Shown: piece by piece, positions 1-6,606 of the stretch
Numbering within the stretch: position 1 is the stretch's first letter
Layout: every line of letters begins with the position of its first letter
Source of the DNA: JAVBMB01 sp031552995
GTDB lineage: Bacteria; Bacillota; Clostridia; Oscillospirales; Butyricicoccaceae
Assembly: GCA_031552995.1 (NCBI GenBank)
Contig: JAVBMB010000004.1
Location: forward strand, 1-24,750
DNA length: 24,750 nucleotides
Direction: 5' to 3'
Program-made: the position numbers and the translations under genes
Notes under the pieces: model-generated
Databases searched by the model: none
Told to the model about the DNA's origin: nothing
The model's input: the letters and a program-made list of their open reading frames with translations, nothing else

Positions 1-1
1 T

Positions 2-241
2 CTGGATACACTCGAGTACAAGGGAGAGACCTATATGGCCTTCGTGCCGGCGAAGATGGCGCTTGAAGAGAGCTACGAGCTTATAATCATGAAGCTCGTT
101 ACGGAGGCCGACGGGGAGGAAGCGCTCGTCACGCTCGACGACGAGGAAGAGCTTGACGAGATGTTCCAGATATTCAGCGAACGCCTTGAGGAGTCTTTTG
201 AGGACGACGAAGAGGATGAGGCCGAAAAAGAGGGATATTGA
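2..241 (+). CDS. DUF1292 family protein (YrzB-like), 5' partial
   Basis: The reading frame is open to the left edge, so the start lies outside the window. The visible part begins LDTLEYKGETYMAFVPA, which fits the conserved DUF1292 core (a beta strand with E-Y-x-G-x-x-Y followed by a hydrophobic strand ending in P). It continues through EDGEEALVTL-type residues and ends in a strongly acidic tail rich in E and D (about 25 residues). DUF1292 proteins are small, acidic, cytosolic proteins of unknown function, common in Bacillota; B. subtilis YrzB lies near alaS, yrzL and yrrK. No function is inferred here. Stop codon TGA at 239-241. The 5' truncation is due only to the window edge. Confidence 0.82.
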   Translation: MDTLEYKGETYMAFVPAKMALEESYELIIMKLVTEADGEEALVTLDDEEELDEMFQIFSERLEESFEDDEEDEAEKEGY

Positions 242-294
242 TTTCAGGGCACTTGCGCATACTGTTCGCGCATCCGTGGCCGAAACGGCAGATG

Positions 295-518
295 CCGCCC
301 CCATGTGAAGGGGCACGGATTTTATTTAACCTACAACGTGTTAATTGGGATTGCGGAGTTCGGTCCCCGATGGCAGACCTCCCGTATTCGGACGTTGGGA
401 GCCGTCTAAAGGACAGACAGCTAACCCCCCTGCTAAAGCGGGTTATTTAACACATCCGTGCCCCTTCATATGGGGACGGTCTGTTCGGCCCCGCCTTATG
501 CGGGGCATATCTTTTTTT
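295..518 (+). ncRNA. ssrS: Structured RNA with terminator, probable 6S RNA
   Basis: A near-perfect 22-bp closing stem pairs 299-320 with 454-475 (one G-U pair). Inside it, 338-344 can pair with 447-453. A small hairpin with a GCTAAAGC apex lies on the 3' side of the central bubble (about 422-445). An apical stem pairs AGAC/CTCCC with GGGAG/GTCT around 384-412. A long rod of about 180 nt with an internal bubble, a 3'-side mini-hairpin and an apical stem-loop is the architecture of 6S RNA, which binds and inhibits housekeeping RNA polymerase. The stretch TGCGGAGTTCGG (352-363) resembles my memory of the conserved 6S 5' apical strand. The intrinsic terminator at 488-518 ends it. I did not find a convincing promoter. 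The class assignment is inference from shape; that this is a structured RNA is much surer. Confidence 0.6.
488..518 (+). terminator. Intrinsic terminator of the structured RNA
   Basis: Perfect 7-bp GC stem GCCCCGC/GCGGGGC (488-494/500-506) with a 5-nt loop, followed by ATATC and seven T residues (512-518). It lies just after the long RNA stem and only 18 bases before the next start codon, so the downstream gene is either served by readthrough or by a promoter I cannot see. Confidence 0.85.
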
Positions 519-535
519 CGCGGGGGATATTACAG

Positions 536-1141
536 ATGGAAAACGAACGCCGCGCCATATCGCCGGGCAATCGGATAAGCTGGCCCGGCGGCGCGCTTCT
601 CGCTCCGGTTCCGCCGGCGCTTGTCGCGTGCCGCGACGGCGAAAATATAAATGTCCTCACAGTCGCGTGGACGGGCATTGTCTGCTCGAAGCCGCCTGTC
701 ACATACATATCTCTGCGCCCGCAGCGCCTCTCGCACGGCATGATAATGCGCAGCGGAGAGTTCACGATAAATCTGCCGGCGGCGTCCATGGCGCGCGCCG
801 TGGATTTATGCGGCGTCAAATCCGGCAGGGATACCGACAAGCTTTCGCTGTGCGGCCTTAAGCTGTCGCAGGGTCAAAACGTCGCTGCCCCGGTCATAGA
901 CGGCTGTCCCGTCAGCCTGGAGTGCCGAGTCCGCTCTGTGATGCCGCTCGGCAGTCACGATATGTTCCTCGCCGACATCGTCGGCGTGTCTGTCGCCGCC
1001 GCTTTTGTCGATAAAAACGGCCGCCTGATGGCCGAAAAGTGCGACTTCCTCGCCTATGCCCACGGCGCTTATTTCAGCCTCGGCAAGCAGCTTGGCACGT
1101 TCGGCTTTTCGGTCAAAAAGCCGCGCAGGGCAAAAAAATAA
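536..1141 (+). CDS. Flavin reductase-like domain protein (FMN-binding split barrel)
   Basis: 201-residue cytosolic protein that resembles the flavin reductase-like/DIM6-NTAB family, whose members bind FMN and use or supply reduced flavin. The visible family pattern is an N-terminal P-x-P-x-x-L-V-A segment, then N-V-L-T-V-A-W-T-G-I-V-C-S-K-P-P (the flavin-binding strand and loop), R-x-x-R-L-S-H, the F-T-I-N-L-P strand, and C-x-V-K-S-G-R-D-x-D-K. It ends with a basic tail (KKPRRAKK). I chose ATG 536 because GGGGG at 521-526 gives a ribosome site at a workable distance; the upstream in-frame ATG at 458 lies within the structured RNA. It stands alone between an RNA gene and a hairpin-rich gap, so context says nothing about substrate. 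The specific reaction is unknown. Confidence 0.8.
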   Translation: MENERRAISPGNRISWPGGALLAPVPPALVACRDGENINVLTVAWTGIVCSKPPVTYISLRPQRLSHGMIMRSGEFTINLPAASMARAVDLCGVKSGRDTDKLSLCGLKLSQGQNVAAPVIDGCPVSLECRVRSVMPLGSHDMFLADIVGVSVAAAFVDKNGRLMAEKCDFLAYAHGAYFSLGKQLGTFGFSVKKPRRAKK

Positions 1142-1161
1142 CCCCGGCCTTCCGGCCGGGG
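1142..1161. terminator. Hairpin directly after the flavin reductase gene
   Basis: Perfect 8-bp stem CCCCGGCC/GGCCGGGG with loop TTCC, one base after the stop codon. There is no T-run on the plus strand, so termination is uncertain. It shares the sequence GGCCGGGGTACAGG with the larger hairpin at 1314-1343, which marks both as copies of one element. Confidence 0.5.
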
Positions 1162-1220
1162 TACAGGCATGCAGCCGGCACCGGCCCGCGGGGCGGACTT
1201 CACTGATTTTATGCGTAAAA

Positions 1221-1279
1221 GTGGGCGGGCTAAGGTGATTTTTCCCCTGTACATGTCCGTGGAAAATCTGATGGCCCAC
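1221..1279. repeat. Imperfect long stem-loop in convergent gap
   Basis: GTGGGC (1221-1226) pairs with GCCCAC (1274-1279), and GATTTTTCC (1237-1245) with GGAAAATC (1261-1268, one T bulged), enclosing CCTGTACATGTCCGT. The two nested stems make one extended, bulged hairpin. Function unknown; it could be part of a 3' UTR structure of either convergent transcript. Confidence 0.45.
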
Positions 1280-1280
1280 G

Positions 1281-1306
1281 AAAAAGCACAGCGCGCTCTG
1301 CTTTTT
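1281..1306. terminator. Near-palindromic bidirectional terminator
   Basis: AAAAAGCA-C-AGCGCGCT-C-TGCTTTTT is a 26-base palindrome broken only by two C/C positions. It offers a GC stem followed by five T residues on either strand, suited to stop both the flavin reductase transcript (plus) and the ybaK transcript (minus). Confidence 0.65.
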
Positions 1307-1313
1307 CGACAAG

Positions 1314-1343
1314 CTGTACCCCGGCCGTAAGGCCGGGGTACAG
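1314..1343. repeat. 13-bp perfect hairpin with GTAA loop
   Basis: CTGTACCCCGGCC (1314-1326) pairs perfectly with GGCCGGGGTACAG (1331-1343) across a GTAA tetraloop (GNRA type). It sits 6 bases from the ybaK stop codon. Its left arm is also the inverse of 1156-1166 near the other edge of the gap, so the region is bracketed by inverted copies. Confidence 0.7.
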
Positions 1344-1349
1344 GGACGG

Positions 1350-1841
1350 TCAAAAATCAAAAAAATGCACCGTGCTGCCCCAGCTTTCAACATACCGCAG
1401 CAGGTCGTCAAAGTCCAGTATAATTGTCACGGCGTTGTCTCCCGGGTGCGTCGCTACGCGGCTCTTCCCGCGAAGCGAGGTATCAAACACCACCTCGACC
1501 AGCCTGTCGTCGTCGCGGATAACGCCGCACACGCCAACATTGCCCTGCCGCTGCCCCAGCAGCCGTTCAAGCGCCCGCTCCCCGGCAAAGCCGAGACGCG
1601 TGCAGCCCATATGCTCGCGCAGCGCTTTAAGGTCGGCGTCCTTTTCAACCGGTATCATCAGCAAAAAGAATCTGCTCTCGCTTCGCGTCGCAACAAGCAG
1701 GTTTTTGCAAATCGTCGCCCCAAAGCTCAATTCCATAGGGAAACGCGCCGCCGCGGTCGGCACCGGCTCGTGCTCATGCAGCTCATACGCGATGCCCAGC
1801 GCGCCAAGCCTGCCAAGTACAAGCGCAGCCTGCCCGTTCAT
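1350..1841 (-). CDS. YbaK/ProX-type aminoacyl-tRNA deacylase
   Basis: 163-residue protein of the YbaK/EbsC/ProX editing-domain family, which hydrolyses mischarged aminoacyl-tRNA (for ProX, Ala- or Cys-tRNA(Pro)). Matching features in order: LGALGIAYELHEHEPVPT at the N-terminus, G-A-T-I-C-K-N-L-L-V (the C/K-N-L segment carries the family lysine), R-F-F-L-L-M-I-P-V-E-K-D-A-D-L-K, the R-L-G-F-A-G-E-R segment, a V-x-V-C-G-V-I loop, and a C-terminal H-P-G-D-N-A-V-T-I-I-L-D-F-D-D-L-L-R-Y. The length and the last motif favour the freestanding ProX/PrdX group over YbaK proper, but substrate cannot be decided from sequence. The ATG overlaps the stop of the upstream membrane-protein gene by 4 bases, so the two are probably translationally coupled. 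Confidence 0.85.
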   Translation of the reverse strand: MNGQAALVLGRLGALGIAYELHEHEPVPTAAARFPMELSFGATICKNLLVATRSESRFFLLMIPVEKDADLKALREHMGCTRLGFAGERALERLLGQRQGNVGVCGVIRDDDRLVEVVFDTSLRGKSRVATHPGDNAVTIILDFDDLLRYVESWGSTVHFFDF

Positions 1842-2059
1842 TCCGCGACAACCAAAGAGTACAAAAACGGCATCAGCAGCACGTTGAACAAATACATCAC
1901 AGCCACGACGACAGCGGCGGTGATAAGCACCGCCGGGATATTCAGCCCGGGCTTGTCCTGCTTGAACTTCGCCTTTGCCAGGCGGTACGCGGCGACGCCC
2001 GCGCCGACAGGAACGATATAATACAGTATCCGCGTCAGCAGATTAATCAAAAAACCCAT
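1838..2059 (-). CDS. Small two-helix membrane protein, unknown function
   Basis: 73 residues with two hydrophobic segments, roughly 4-25 and 42-68, separated by a basic, polar loop (AKAKFKQDKPG), so probably a hairpin in the membrane. I do not recognise a family. ATG 2059 is supported by GAGAGGG about 7 bases upstream on the minus strand and by a good promoter (2094-2122). The stop codon overlaps the ATG of the deacylase gene (ATGA), which implies a two-gene operon. No catalytic residues are visible. Confidence 0.72.
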   Translation of the reverse strand: MGFLINLLTRILYYIVPVGAGVAAYRLAKAKFKQDKPGLNIPAVLITAAVVVAVMYLFNVLLMPFLYSLVVAE

Positions 2060-2093
2060 CGCAAAGCCCTCTCGTGTTCATAATGATAAAATG

Positions 2094-2122
2094 AGTATAA
2101 TGCATCGGCGGTGTTATGTAAA
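2094..2122 (-). promoter_or_regulatory. Sigma-A-type promoter for the membrane protein-deacylase operon
   Basis: On the minus strand TTTACA (2122-2117), a 17-base spacer, and TATACT (2099-2094) make a near-consensus housekeeping promoter. The start of transcription is expected near 2087, about 28 bases before ATG 2059. The -35 hexamer ends 3 bases before the tadA start codon on the opposite strand. Confidence 0.75.
2096..2101 (+). promoter_or_regulatory. Possible tadA -10 element (TATAAT)
   Basis: A perfect TATAAT lies 23 bases before the tadA ATG, but no good -35 is seen at 17 bases (CGTGTT at 2073-2078). It shares four base pairs with the divergent TATACT. If used, the leader would be about 17 nt with GGCGGTG (2108-2114 region) as ribosome site. 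Confidence 0.4.
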
Positions 2123-2124
2123 GT

Positions 2125-2598
2125 ATGGATGAAAAGTATATGGCCGAAGCGCTGCGGCTGGCGCGGCTTGCCGCCGATGAGGGCGAAATCCCCGTCGGCT
2201 GCGTAATCGTGCGTGACGGTGAAATCATCGGCCGCGGCCGCAACCGGCGCGAGCGCGAAAAAAGCCCGCTCGCCCACGCCGAAATCGAGGCAATCGGGCA
2301 GGCGTCGCGCGCCGTCGGAGACTGGCGTCTGCTCGGCTGCGGCCTGTATGTCACGCTCGAGCCGTGCCCGATGTGCGCCGGCGCGATAATCAACGCCAGA
2401 ATACCGGAGGTCGTTTACGGCGCGTCGGACACCGCATTCGGCGCGTGCGGCGGCGTGATGAATGTGTTTGAGGAGGCGTTTGGCCACCGTCCGCGCCTGT
2501 ACGGCGGTGTGATGGCGGAACAGAGCGGTAAGCTTTTAAGCGACTTTTTCGCCTCGCTTCGCGCGCGGCGGCAAACACCGCCATATGGCGCAAAGTAA
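2125..2598 (+). CDS. tadA: tRNA-specific adenosine deaminase TadA
   Basis: 157 residues. TadA converts adenosine 34 of tRNA(Arg) (ACG anticodon) to inosine as a zinc-dependent homodimer in the cytosol. The cytidine-deaminase-fold zinc site is complete: H51-A-E53 (H ligand plus catalytic glutamate) and P80-C81-P-M-C84. The upstream P-V-G-C-V-I-V and R-N-R-R-E segment, and the DWRLLGC segment preceding Y-V-T-L-E-P, also fit. The length is typical. ATG 2125 begins a canonical MxxALxxA helix; a GGCGGTG ribosome site lies about 11 bases upstream. It is monocistronic here, divergent from the deacylase operon. In many Bacillota tadA neighbours dnaX and an SRP RNA; neither is seen. Confidence 0.95.
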   Translation: MDEKYMAEALRLARLAADEGEIPVGCVIVRDGEIIGRGRNRREREKSPLAHAEIEAIGQASRAVGDWRLLGCGLYVTLEPCPMCAGAIINARIPEVVYGASDTAFGACGGVMNVFEEAFGHRPRLYGGVMAEQSGKLLSDFFASLRARRQTPPYGAK

Positions 2599-2775
2599 CG
2601 CGTATTCGCCCGGATTTAACCGTTTTTGGTACATTTTCAACGCAAAAATGCAATATTATTAGTAATTTAACATATATTTAATACGCAACAGCTTATTTTA
2701 TTAACATAAGAGGGGTATCCTAAAATCAGGAAGTGTAGCGAAGGCAGTTTTTTCTTTTTTCTCCTCTGATTTTTG
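2599..2775. other. AT-rich spacer, no gene seen
   Basis: Distinctly AT-rich compared with the flanks, with a T-rich tract at 2749-2762 but no open frame with a plausible start and ribosome site. Together with the terminator at 2776-2805 it could be the end of a small RNA, but I see no convincing promoter, so nothing is called. Confidence 0.5.
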
Positions 2776-2805
2776 AAAAAGGCGGTGGGTGACCACCGCC
2801 TTTTT
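2776..2805. terminator. Bidirectional intrinsic terminator before the heat-shock operon
   Basis: AAAAA-GGCGGTGG-GTGA-CCACCGCC-TTTTT: a perfect 8-bp GC stem with a 4-base loop, flanked by A5 and T5. It isolates the hrcA promoter from tadA readthrough and works in either direction. Confidence 0.9.
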
Positions 2806-2933
2806 CGCGTCTCTTTTTCCCCGTGATTTTTTCGGCGTTTTCGGGAGAAAATATTCATTGACACACTGCCGCTCCTTCTGCTGCCGAAGTATGCACAATT
2901 ACCAAATAATTCATGAAATTTATGTGAATGCTA

Positions 2934-2961
2934 TTGACTTTGGATTGCAATGTGCTATTAT
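2934..2961 (+). promoter_or_regulatory. Sigma-A promoter of hrcA-grpE-dnaK-dnaJ
   Basis: TTGACT (2934-2939), 16-base spacer, TATTAT (2956-2961). Transcription would begin near 2968, inside the first arm of the CIRCE operator, the usual arrangement for HrcA-repressed operons. Confidence 0.82.
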
Positions 2962-2965
2962 GTTC

Positions 2966-2992
2966 TTAGCACTCGGGGTGCATGAGTGCTAA
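2966..2992 (+). promoter_or_regulatory. CIRCE operator (HrcA binding site)
   Basis: TTAGCACTC (2966-2974), 9-base spacer, GAGTGCTAA (2984-2992): a perfect match to the canonical CIRCE inverted repeat. HrcA binds it and represses the operon; repression is relieved when heat titrates GroEL away from HrcA. It lies 65 bases before the hrcA start, at the predicted transcription start. It is the only CIRCE copy I find in the window. Confidence 0.97.
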
Positions 2993-3057
2993 AACAATAA
3001 ACCCGTTCTAAAAGGGAGATATACCCGATTTATTGATATAGGAAAGAGGACGGCGCG

Positions 3058-4125
3058 GTGAACCTGCCAGACAGAAAGCGGCGTATACTAAAGGCCATAA
3101 TTGAAAACTATATTGATACGGCCGAGCCTGTCGGCTCTAAGCTGCTTGCCGTCAGTTTCGACCAGCCGATATCGTCGGCGACGATTCGCAACGAGATGAG
3201 CGAGCTCGAGGACATGGGTCTGCTCGAAAAGCCTCATATTTCGGCCGGCAGGATTCCGTCGTATCAGGCATACCGTCTGTACGTCAACGAGCTTATGGAC
3301 AGTTATCGCGTCGCAAGCGAGGAGATTGAGCTTATCCGCGCGCAGATGAACGCCAAAATGCGCGAGCTGGATAACATCATGCTCAGCGCGTCAAAGGTCG
3401 TCAGCCACATGACCGGGCATACCGCCCTTTCGATGTCAAGCCAATCGGTAGACAGCGTCAAAAAGTGCGAGCTTATAACGGTTGACGACGGAACAAGCTA
3501 TGCCGTGGTGCTCGTTCTGGCGTCATCGGTCAAAAACCGTATGATTCATCTCAGCGCGCCGGTCGAGCCGTCCACAGCCGCCGTCATAACAACAGCCATC
3601 AACCTCGCCATTGCCGAAAACCGTCTCGATTATCTGCTGCCCTCTATGGCCAACAGCATGGGAGAGCATTCGCCGGTATATGACCTGACGCGCCAGACGC
3701 TCGAGTTCATCTCCCAGACGGCGGAGGGCAGCCGGCGGTCGGAGGTCTATGTCGAAGGCGTATCCCGGCTGCTCGACAATCGTGAATATCAGGATACAAA
3801 CCGCGCGAGGGCGCTGCTCGAGTCTATATCCGACCACGGCAAGCTTCGTAACACGCTGCAAAGCGGCGCCGCGAACATCGTAAATATACGCATCGGGCCG
3901 GAGCTTGATGACCCTAGCCTTCACGACGCCAGCCTCATGTTCAGCACATACAGTGTCGACCGTCATACGCGCGGCATAATCGGCATAATTGCGCCGACGA
4001 GGATGGACTATGCGCAGGCATGCGCCAAACTGCTCGGTTTCATACAGGCGGTAGGCGGCTCGCCGCCCGGTCCGCCAGGTAACATAACAGCAAATACAGA
4101 AGATACAGGTGAAAGCGATGACTGA
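3058..4125 (+). CDS. hrcA: Heat-inducible transcription repressor HrcA
   Basis: 355 residues, first gene of the class I heat-shock operon, and repressor of its own CIRCE site. The N-terminal winged helix is clear (R-x-R-I-L-K-A-I-I-E-N-Y-I-D-T-A-E-P-V-G-S-K, then S-S-A-T-I-R-N-E-M-S-E-L-E-D-M-G-L-L, and the H-I-S-A-G-R-I-P-S wing). The GAF-like middle region follows, and the C-terminus carries D-R-H-T-R-G-I-I-G-I-I-A-P-T-R-M-D-Y-A, the family signature. A glycine/proline-rich and acidic tail of about 25 residues extends past it. The start is GTG 3058, set by GGAAAGAGGA at 3041-3050; the next stretch matches the family N-terminus directly. The stop overlaps grpE by 8 bases. Confidence 0.97.
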   Translation: MNLPDRKRRILKAIIENYIDTAEPVGSKLLAVSFDQPISSATIRNEMSELEDMGLLEKPHISAGRIPSYQAYRLYVNELMDSYRVASEEIELIRAQMNAKMRELDNIMLSASKVVSHMTGHTALSMSSQSVDSVKKCELITVDDGTSYAVVLVLASSVKNRMIHLSAPVEPSTAAVITTAINLAIAENRLDYLLPSMANSMGEHSPVYDLTRQTLEFISQTAEGSRRSEVYVEGVSRLLDNREYQDTNRARALLESISDHGKLRNTLQSGAANIVNIRIGPELDDPSLHDASLMFSTYSVDRHTRGIIGIIAPTRMDYAQACAKLLGFIQAVGGSPPGPPGNITANTEDTGESDD

Positions 4126-4645
4126 CAAAAAACACGGACGTAAGCCGCAGGAAGAAGCGTCACAGCCAAGCGAAGCAAATCAATCAGCCGTTCAAAGCGA
4201 AATTATTATTGCCTACGAGCAAAAGCTTGCCGAGCTGGACGCAAAAATCAAGGAGCAGGATGACCGCTATCTCAGGATGCTCGCCGAGTATGACAACTAT
4301 AAAAAACGCACGCAGAGCGACGCGCTTCGGTCATATACCGGCGCGATGGGAGACACAATCCTTGCATTTCTGCCTGTCGTCGACAATCTCGAGCGCGCGT
4401 GCGCCAGCCCCGGCGTCGACAGCGGCATAAAAATGATAATGAAGCAGATGCATGATATACTCGACAAGTTTGGCGTCAAGGCCGTCGGCGCGGTCGGCGA
4501 ATCGTTCGACCCCAACATGCACAACGCCGTAATGCACGAGGAAAATCCCGATCACGGCGATAACATCATCACGGAAGTGCTCGAAAAGGGCTACACATAC
4601 GGAGAGCGCCTCATGCGCCCCGCTATGGTCAAAACGGCAAACTGA
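4118..4645 (+). CDS. grpE: Nucleotide exchange factor GrpE
   Basis: 175 residues. GrpE is the homodimeric ADP/ATP exchange factor of DnaK. A polar, low-complexity N-terminus (about 1-30) is followed by a long coiled-coil helix (about 33-75, ending A-E-Y-D-N-Y-K-K-R), a four-helix bundle segment (L-P-V-V-D-N-L-E-R-A) and the beta domain with the signature F-D-P-N-M-H-N-A-V-M-H-E-E and G-Y-x-Y-G-E-R-L-M-R-P-A-M-V. I prefer ATG 4118 over the in-frame GTG 4109, because AGGTGA (4107-4112) is then the ribosome site and GTG 4109 would lie inside it. It overlaps the end of hrcA, indicating coupling. Confidence 0.96.
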   Translation: MTDKKHGRKPQEEASQPSEANQSAVQSEIIIAYEQKLAELDAKIKEQDDRYLRMLAEYDNYKKRTQSDALRSYTGAMGDTILAFLPVVDNLERACASPGVDSGIKMIMKQMHDILDKFGVKAVGAVGESFDPNMHNAVMHEENPDHGDNIITEVLEKGYTYGERLMRPAMVKTAN

Positions 4646-4695
4646 ACCTATAGCTTTGGTTATAAAATTAAACATATATTCTGGAGGAATCAAAC

Positions 4696-6519
4696 ATGGC
4701 AAAAATAATTGGTATCGACCTTGGAACCACAAACTCATGCGTCGCCGTCATCGAGGGCGGAGAGGCCACGGTAATCCCCAATGCCGAGGGTAATCGCACA
4801 ACCCCGTCGGTCGTCGCGTTTTCAAAGACGGGCGAGCGCATGATAGGCCAGGTCGCCAAGCGTCAGGCCGTCACAAACCCGCAGCGCACCATCAGCTCAA
4901 TCAAAAGAGAGATGGGCTCCGACCACAAAGTAAAAATAGAGGATAAGACATATTCCCCGCAGGAGATATCGGCTATGATCCTGCAAAAGCTTAAGGCCGA
5001 CGCCGAAGCGTATCTCGGCGGCAAGGTCAGTCAGGCGGTCATCACGGTCCCGGCATACTTCACAGACGCACAGCGTCAGGCTACAAAGGACGCCGGAAAA
5101 ATAGCCGGCCTCGAAGTTCTTCGCATAATCAACGAGCCTACTGCCGCTGCCCTTGCATATGGCATGGATAAAGAGCACGAGCAAAAAATAATGGTGTACG
5201 ACCTTGGCGGCGGCACATTCGATGTGTCAATCCTGTCGATTGGCGACGGCACTATCGAGGTTCTTGCCACAGCCGGAAACAACCGTCTCGGCGGCGACGA
5301 TTTCGACGACCGCGTTGTAAACTGGATGATAAGCGAGTTCCGCAAGGACCAGGGTGTCGACCTCGCCGGCGACAAAATGGCGATGCAGCGGCTTAAGGAA
5401 GCCGCCGAAAAGGCCAAGATCGAGCTGTCCGGCGTCACAAGCACCGGCATAAACCTCCCATATATATTCGCCGACGCCAACGGCTCGCGTCACCTCGATT
5501 TGACGCTTACGCGCGCCAAGTTCGACGAGCTGACGCGTGACCTTGTCGAGGCGACAATGGGCCCGGTGCGTCAGGCTCTGGGCGACAGCGGCCTCAAAAA
5601 GGAAGAGCTCAGCAAAGTTCTGCTCGTCGGCGGTTCCACCCGTGTCCCCGCCGTGCAGGAGGCCGTGCGCCAGATAACCGGCAAGGACCCGTTCAAGGGC
5701 ATCAACCCCGACGAGTGCGTCGCGCTCGGCGCCGCGATTCAGGCAGGCGTCCTTGGCGGAGAGGTCAAAGACCTTCTGCTGCTCGACGTCGCACCGCTGT
5801 CGCTTGGCATTGAAACTCTCGGAGGCGTCTGCACAAAAATAATCGAGCGCAACACGACAATACCGACGAATAAGAAGCAGACATTTTCCACGGCTGCCGA
5901 CAGCCAGACCTCCGTCGAGATTCACGTCCTGCAGGGAGAGCGCGATATGGCCGCCGGCAACAAGACGCTTGGGCGTTTTCACCTTGACGGCATACCCGCC
6001 GCGCCGCGCGGAGTACCGCAGATAGAAGTGACATTCGACATCGATGCCAACGGCATCGTCAATGTCTCGGCCAAGGACCTCGGCACCGGCAAGGAGCAAA
6101 AAATCACGATAACCGCCTCGTCCAATCTCAGCAAGGACGACATCGAAAAAGCCGTCAAGGACGCCGAACGCTTCGCCGACGAGGACAAGAAAAAGAAAGA
6201 GCAAATCGACGTCAAGAACACGGCCGAGAGCATGGTATACCAAGTCGAAAAAAGCATTGCCGAGCTTGGCGACAAGGTGTCCGAGGACGAAATCGCCCCG
6301 GTCAAGGCTCAGATTGAAAAGGTCAAGGAGTCGCTCAAGACCGACGACTACGACAGAATCAAGCAGGACAGCGAAGAGCTTACAAACCTGTTCTACAAGA
6401 TAGCCGAAAAGCTGTACGCTCAGGCCGCTCCGCAGGAGGGGGAGGCCGCGCCCGCCGCCGACGGCGACACGGTCGTCGACGCCGACTACGACGTTGTAGA
6501 CGACGAAGAGAGCAAGTAA
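4696..6519 (+). CDS. dnaK: Molecular chaperone DnaK (Hsp70)
   Basis: 607 residues, full length for Bacillota DnaK. ATP-driven chaperone acting with DnaJ and GrpE. Nucleotide-binding domain: phosphate-1 I-G-I-D-L-G-T-T-N-S (5-14), phosphate-2 Y-D-L-G-G-G-T-F-D-V-S (168-178), adenosine motif V-L-L-V-G-G-S-T-R-V-P (308-318). Interdomain linker D-L-L-L-L-D-V-A-P-L-S-L-G (359-371), then the substrate-binding beta domain and helical lid. The short segment after residue 210 fits the Gram-positive form that lacks the extra loop of proteobacterial DnaK. The C-terminus is the conserved acidic D-A-D-Y-D-V-V-D-D-E-E. A strong ribosome site, GGAGGA, is 7 bases upstream. Codons favour C- and G-ending forms, as in its neighbours. 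Confidence 0.99.
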   Translation: MAKIIGIDLGTTNSCVAVIEGGEATVIPNAEGNRTTPSVVAFSKTGERMIGQVAKRQAVTNPQRTISSIKREMGSDHKVKIEDKTYSPQEISAMILQKLKADAEAYLGGKVSQAVITVPAYFTDAQRQATKDAGKIAGLEVLRIINEPTAAALAYGMDKEHEQKIMVYDLGGGTFDVSILSIGDGTIEVLATAGNNRLGGDDFDDRVVNWMISEFRKDQGVDLAGDKMAMQRLKEAAEKAKIELSGVTSTGINLPYIFADANGSRHLDLTLTRAKFDELTRDLVEATMGPVRQALGDSGLKKEELSKVLLVGGSTRVPAVQEAVRQITGKDPFKGINPDECVALGAAIQAGVLGGEVKDLLLLDVAPLSLGIETLGGVCTKIIERNTTIPTNKKQTFSTAADSQTSVEIHVLQGERDMAAGNKTLGRFHLDGIPAAPRGVPQIEVTFDIDANGIVNVSAKDLGTGKEQKITITASSNLSKDDIEKAVKDAERFADEDKKKKEQIDVKNTAESMVYQVEKSIAELGDKVSEDEIAPVKAQIEKVKESLKTDDYDRIKQDSEELTNLFYKIAEKLYAQAAPQEGEAAPAADGDTVVDADYDVVDDEESK

Positions 6520-6527
6520 CGCACAAA

Positions 6528-6565
6528 CCGCGGCGCCGGTATATAGACTGTACCGAGCGCCGCGG
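6528..6565 (+). other. dnaK-dnaJ intercistronic stem-loop
   Basis: CCGCGGCGC (6528-6536) pairs perfectly with GCGCCGCGG (6557-6565), with GGTA/TACC able to extend the stem inward. No T-run follows, so it is unlikely to terminate fully. Such stems often stabilise the 3' end of an upstream message or mark a processing site, which would keep DnaK above DnaJ. Confidence 0.6.
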
Positions 6566-6606
6566 CGTCTCGCGTTTATCACATATCTTTTTAGGAGAAT
6601 ACATCA

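Noticed and set aside
238..263. Promoter TTGATT-14-CATACT upstream of the structured RNA
   Set aside because: A 14-base spacer is too short for a sigma-A promoter and no better pair is seen.
4646..4695. Second CIRCE or promoter directly before dnaK
   Set aside because: The 50-base gap has only a ribosome site; no TTAGCACTC repeat is seen.
5227..6582. Long open frame on the minus strand opposite dnaK
   Set aside because: Shadow of dnaK: low-quality protein rich in V, L, D and R, no ribosome site, fully antisense to a certain gene. The same applies to the long minus-strand frames opposite relA (10071-11327) and mtaD (17539-18822).
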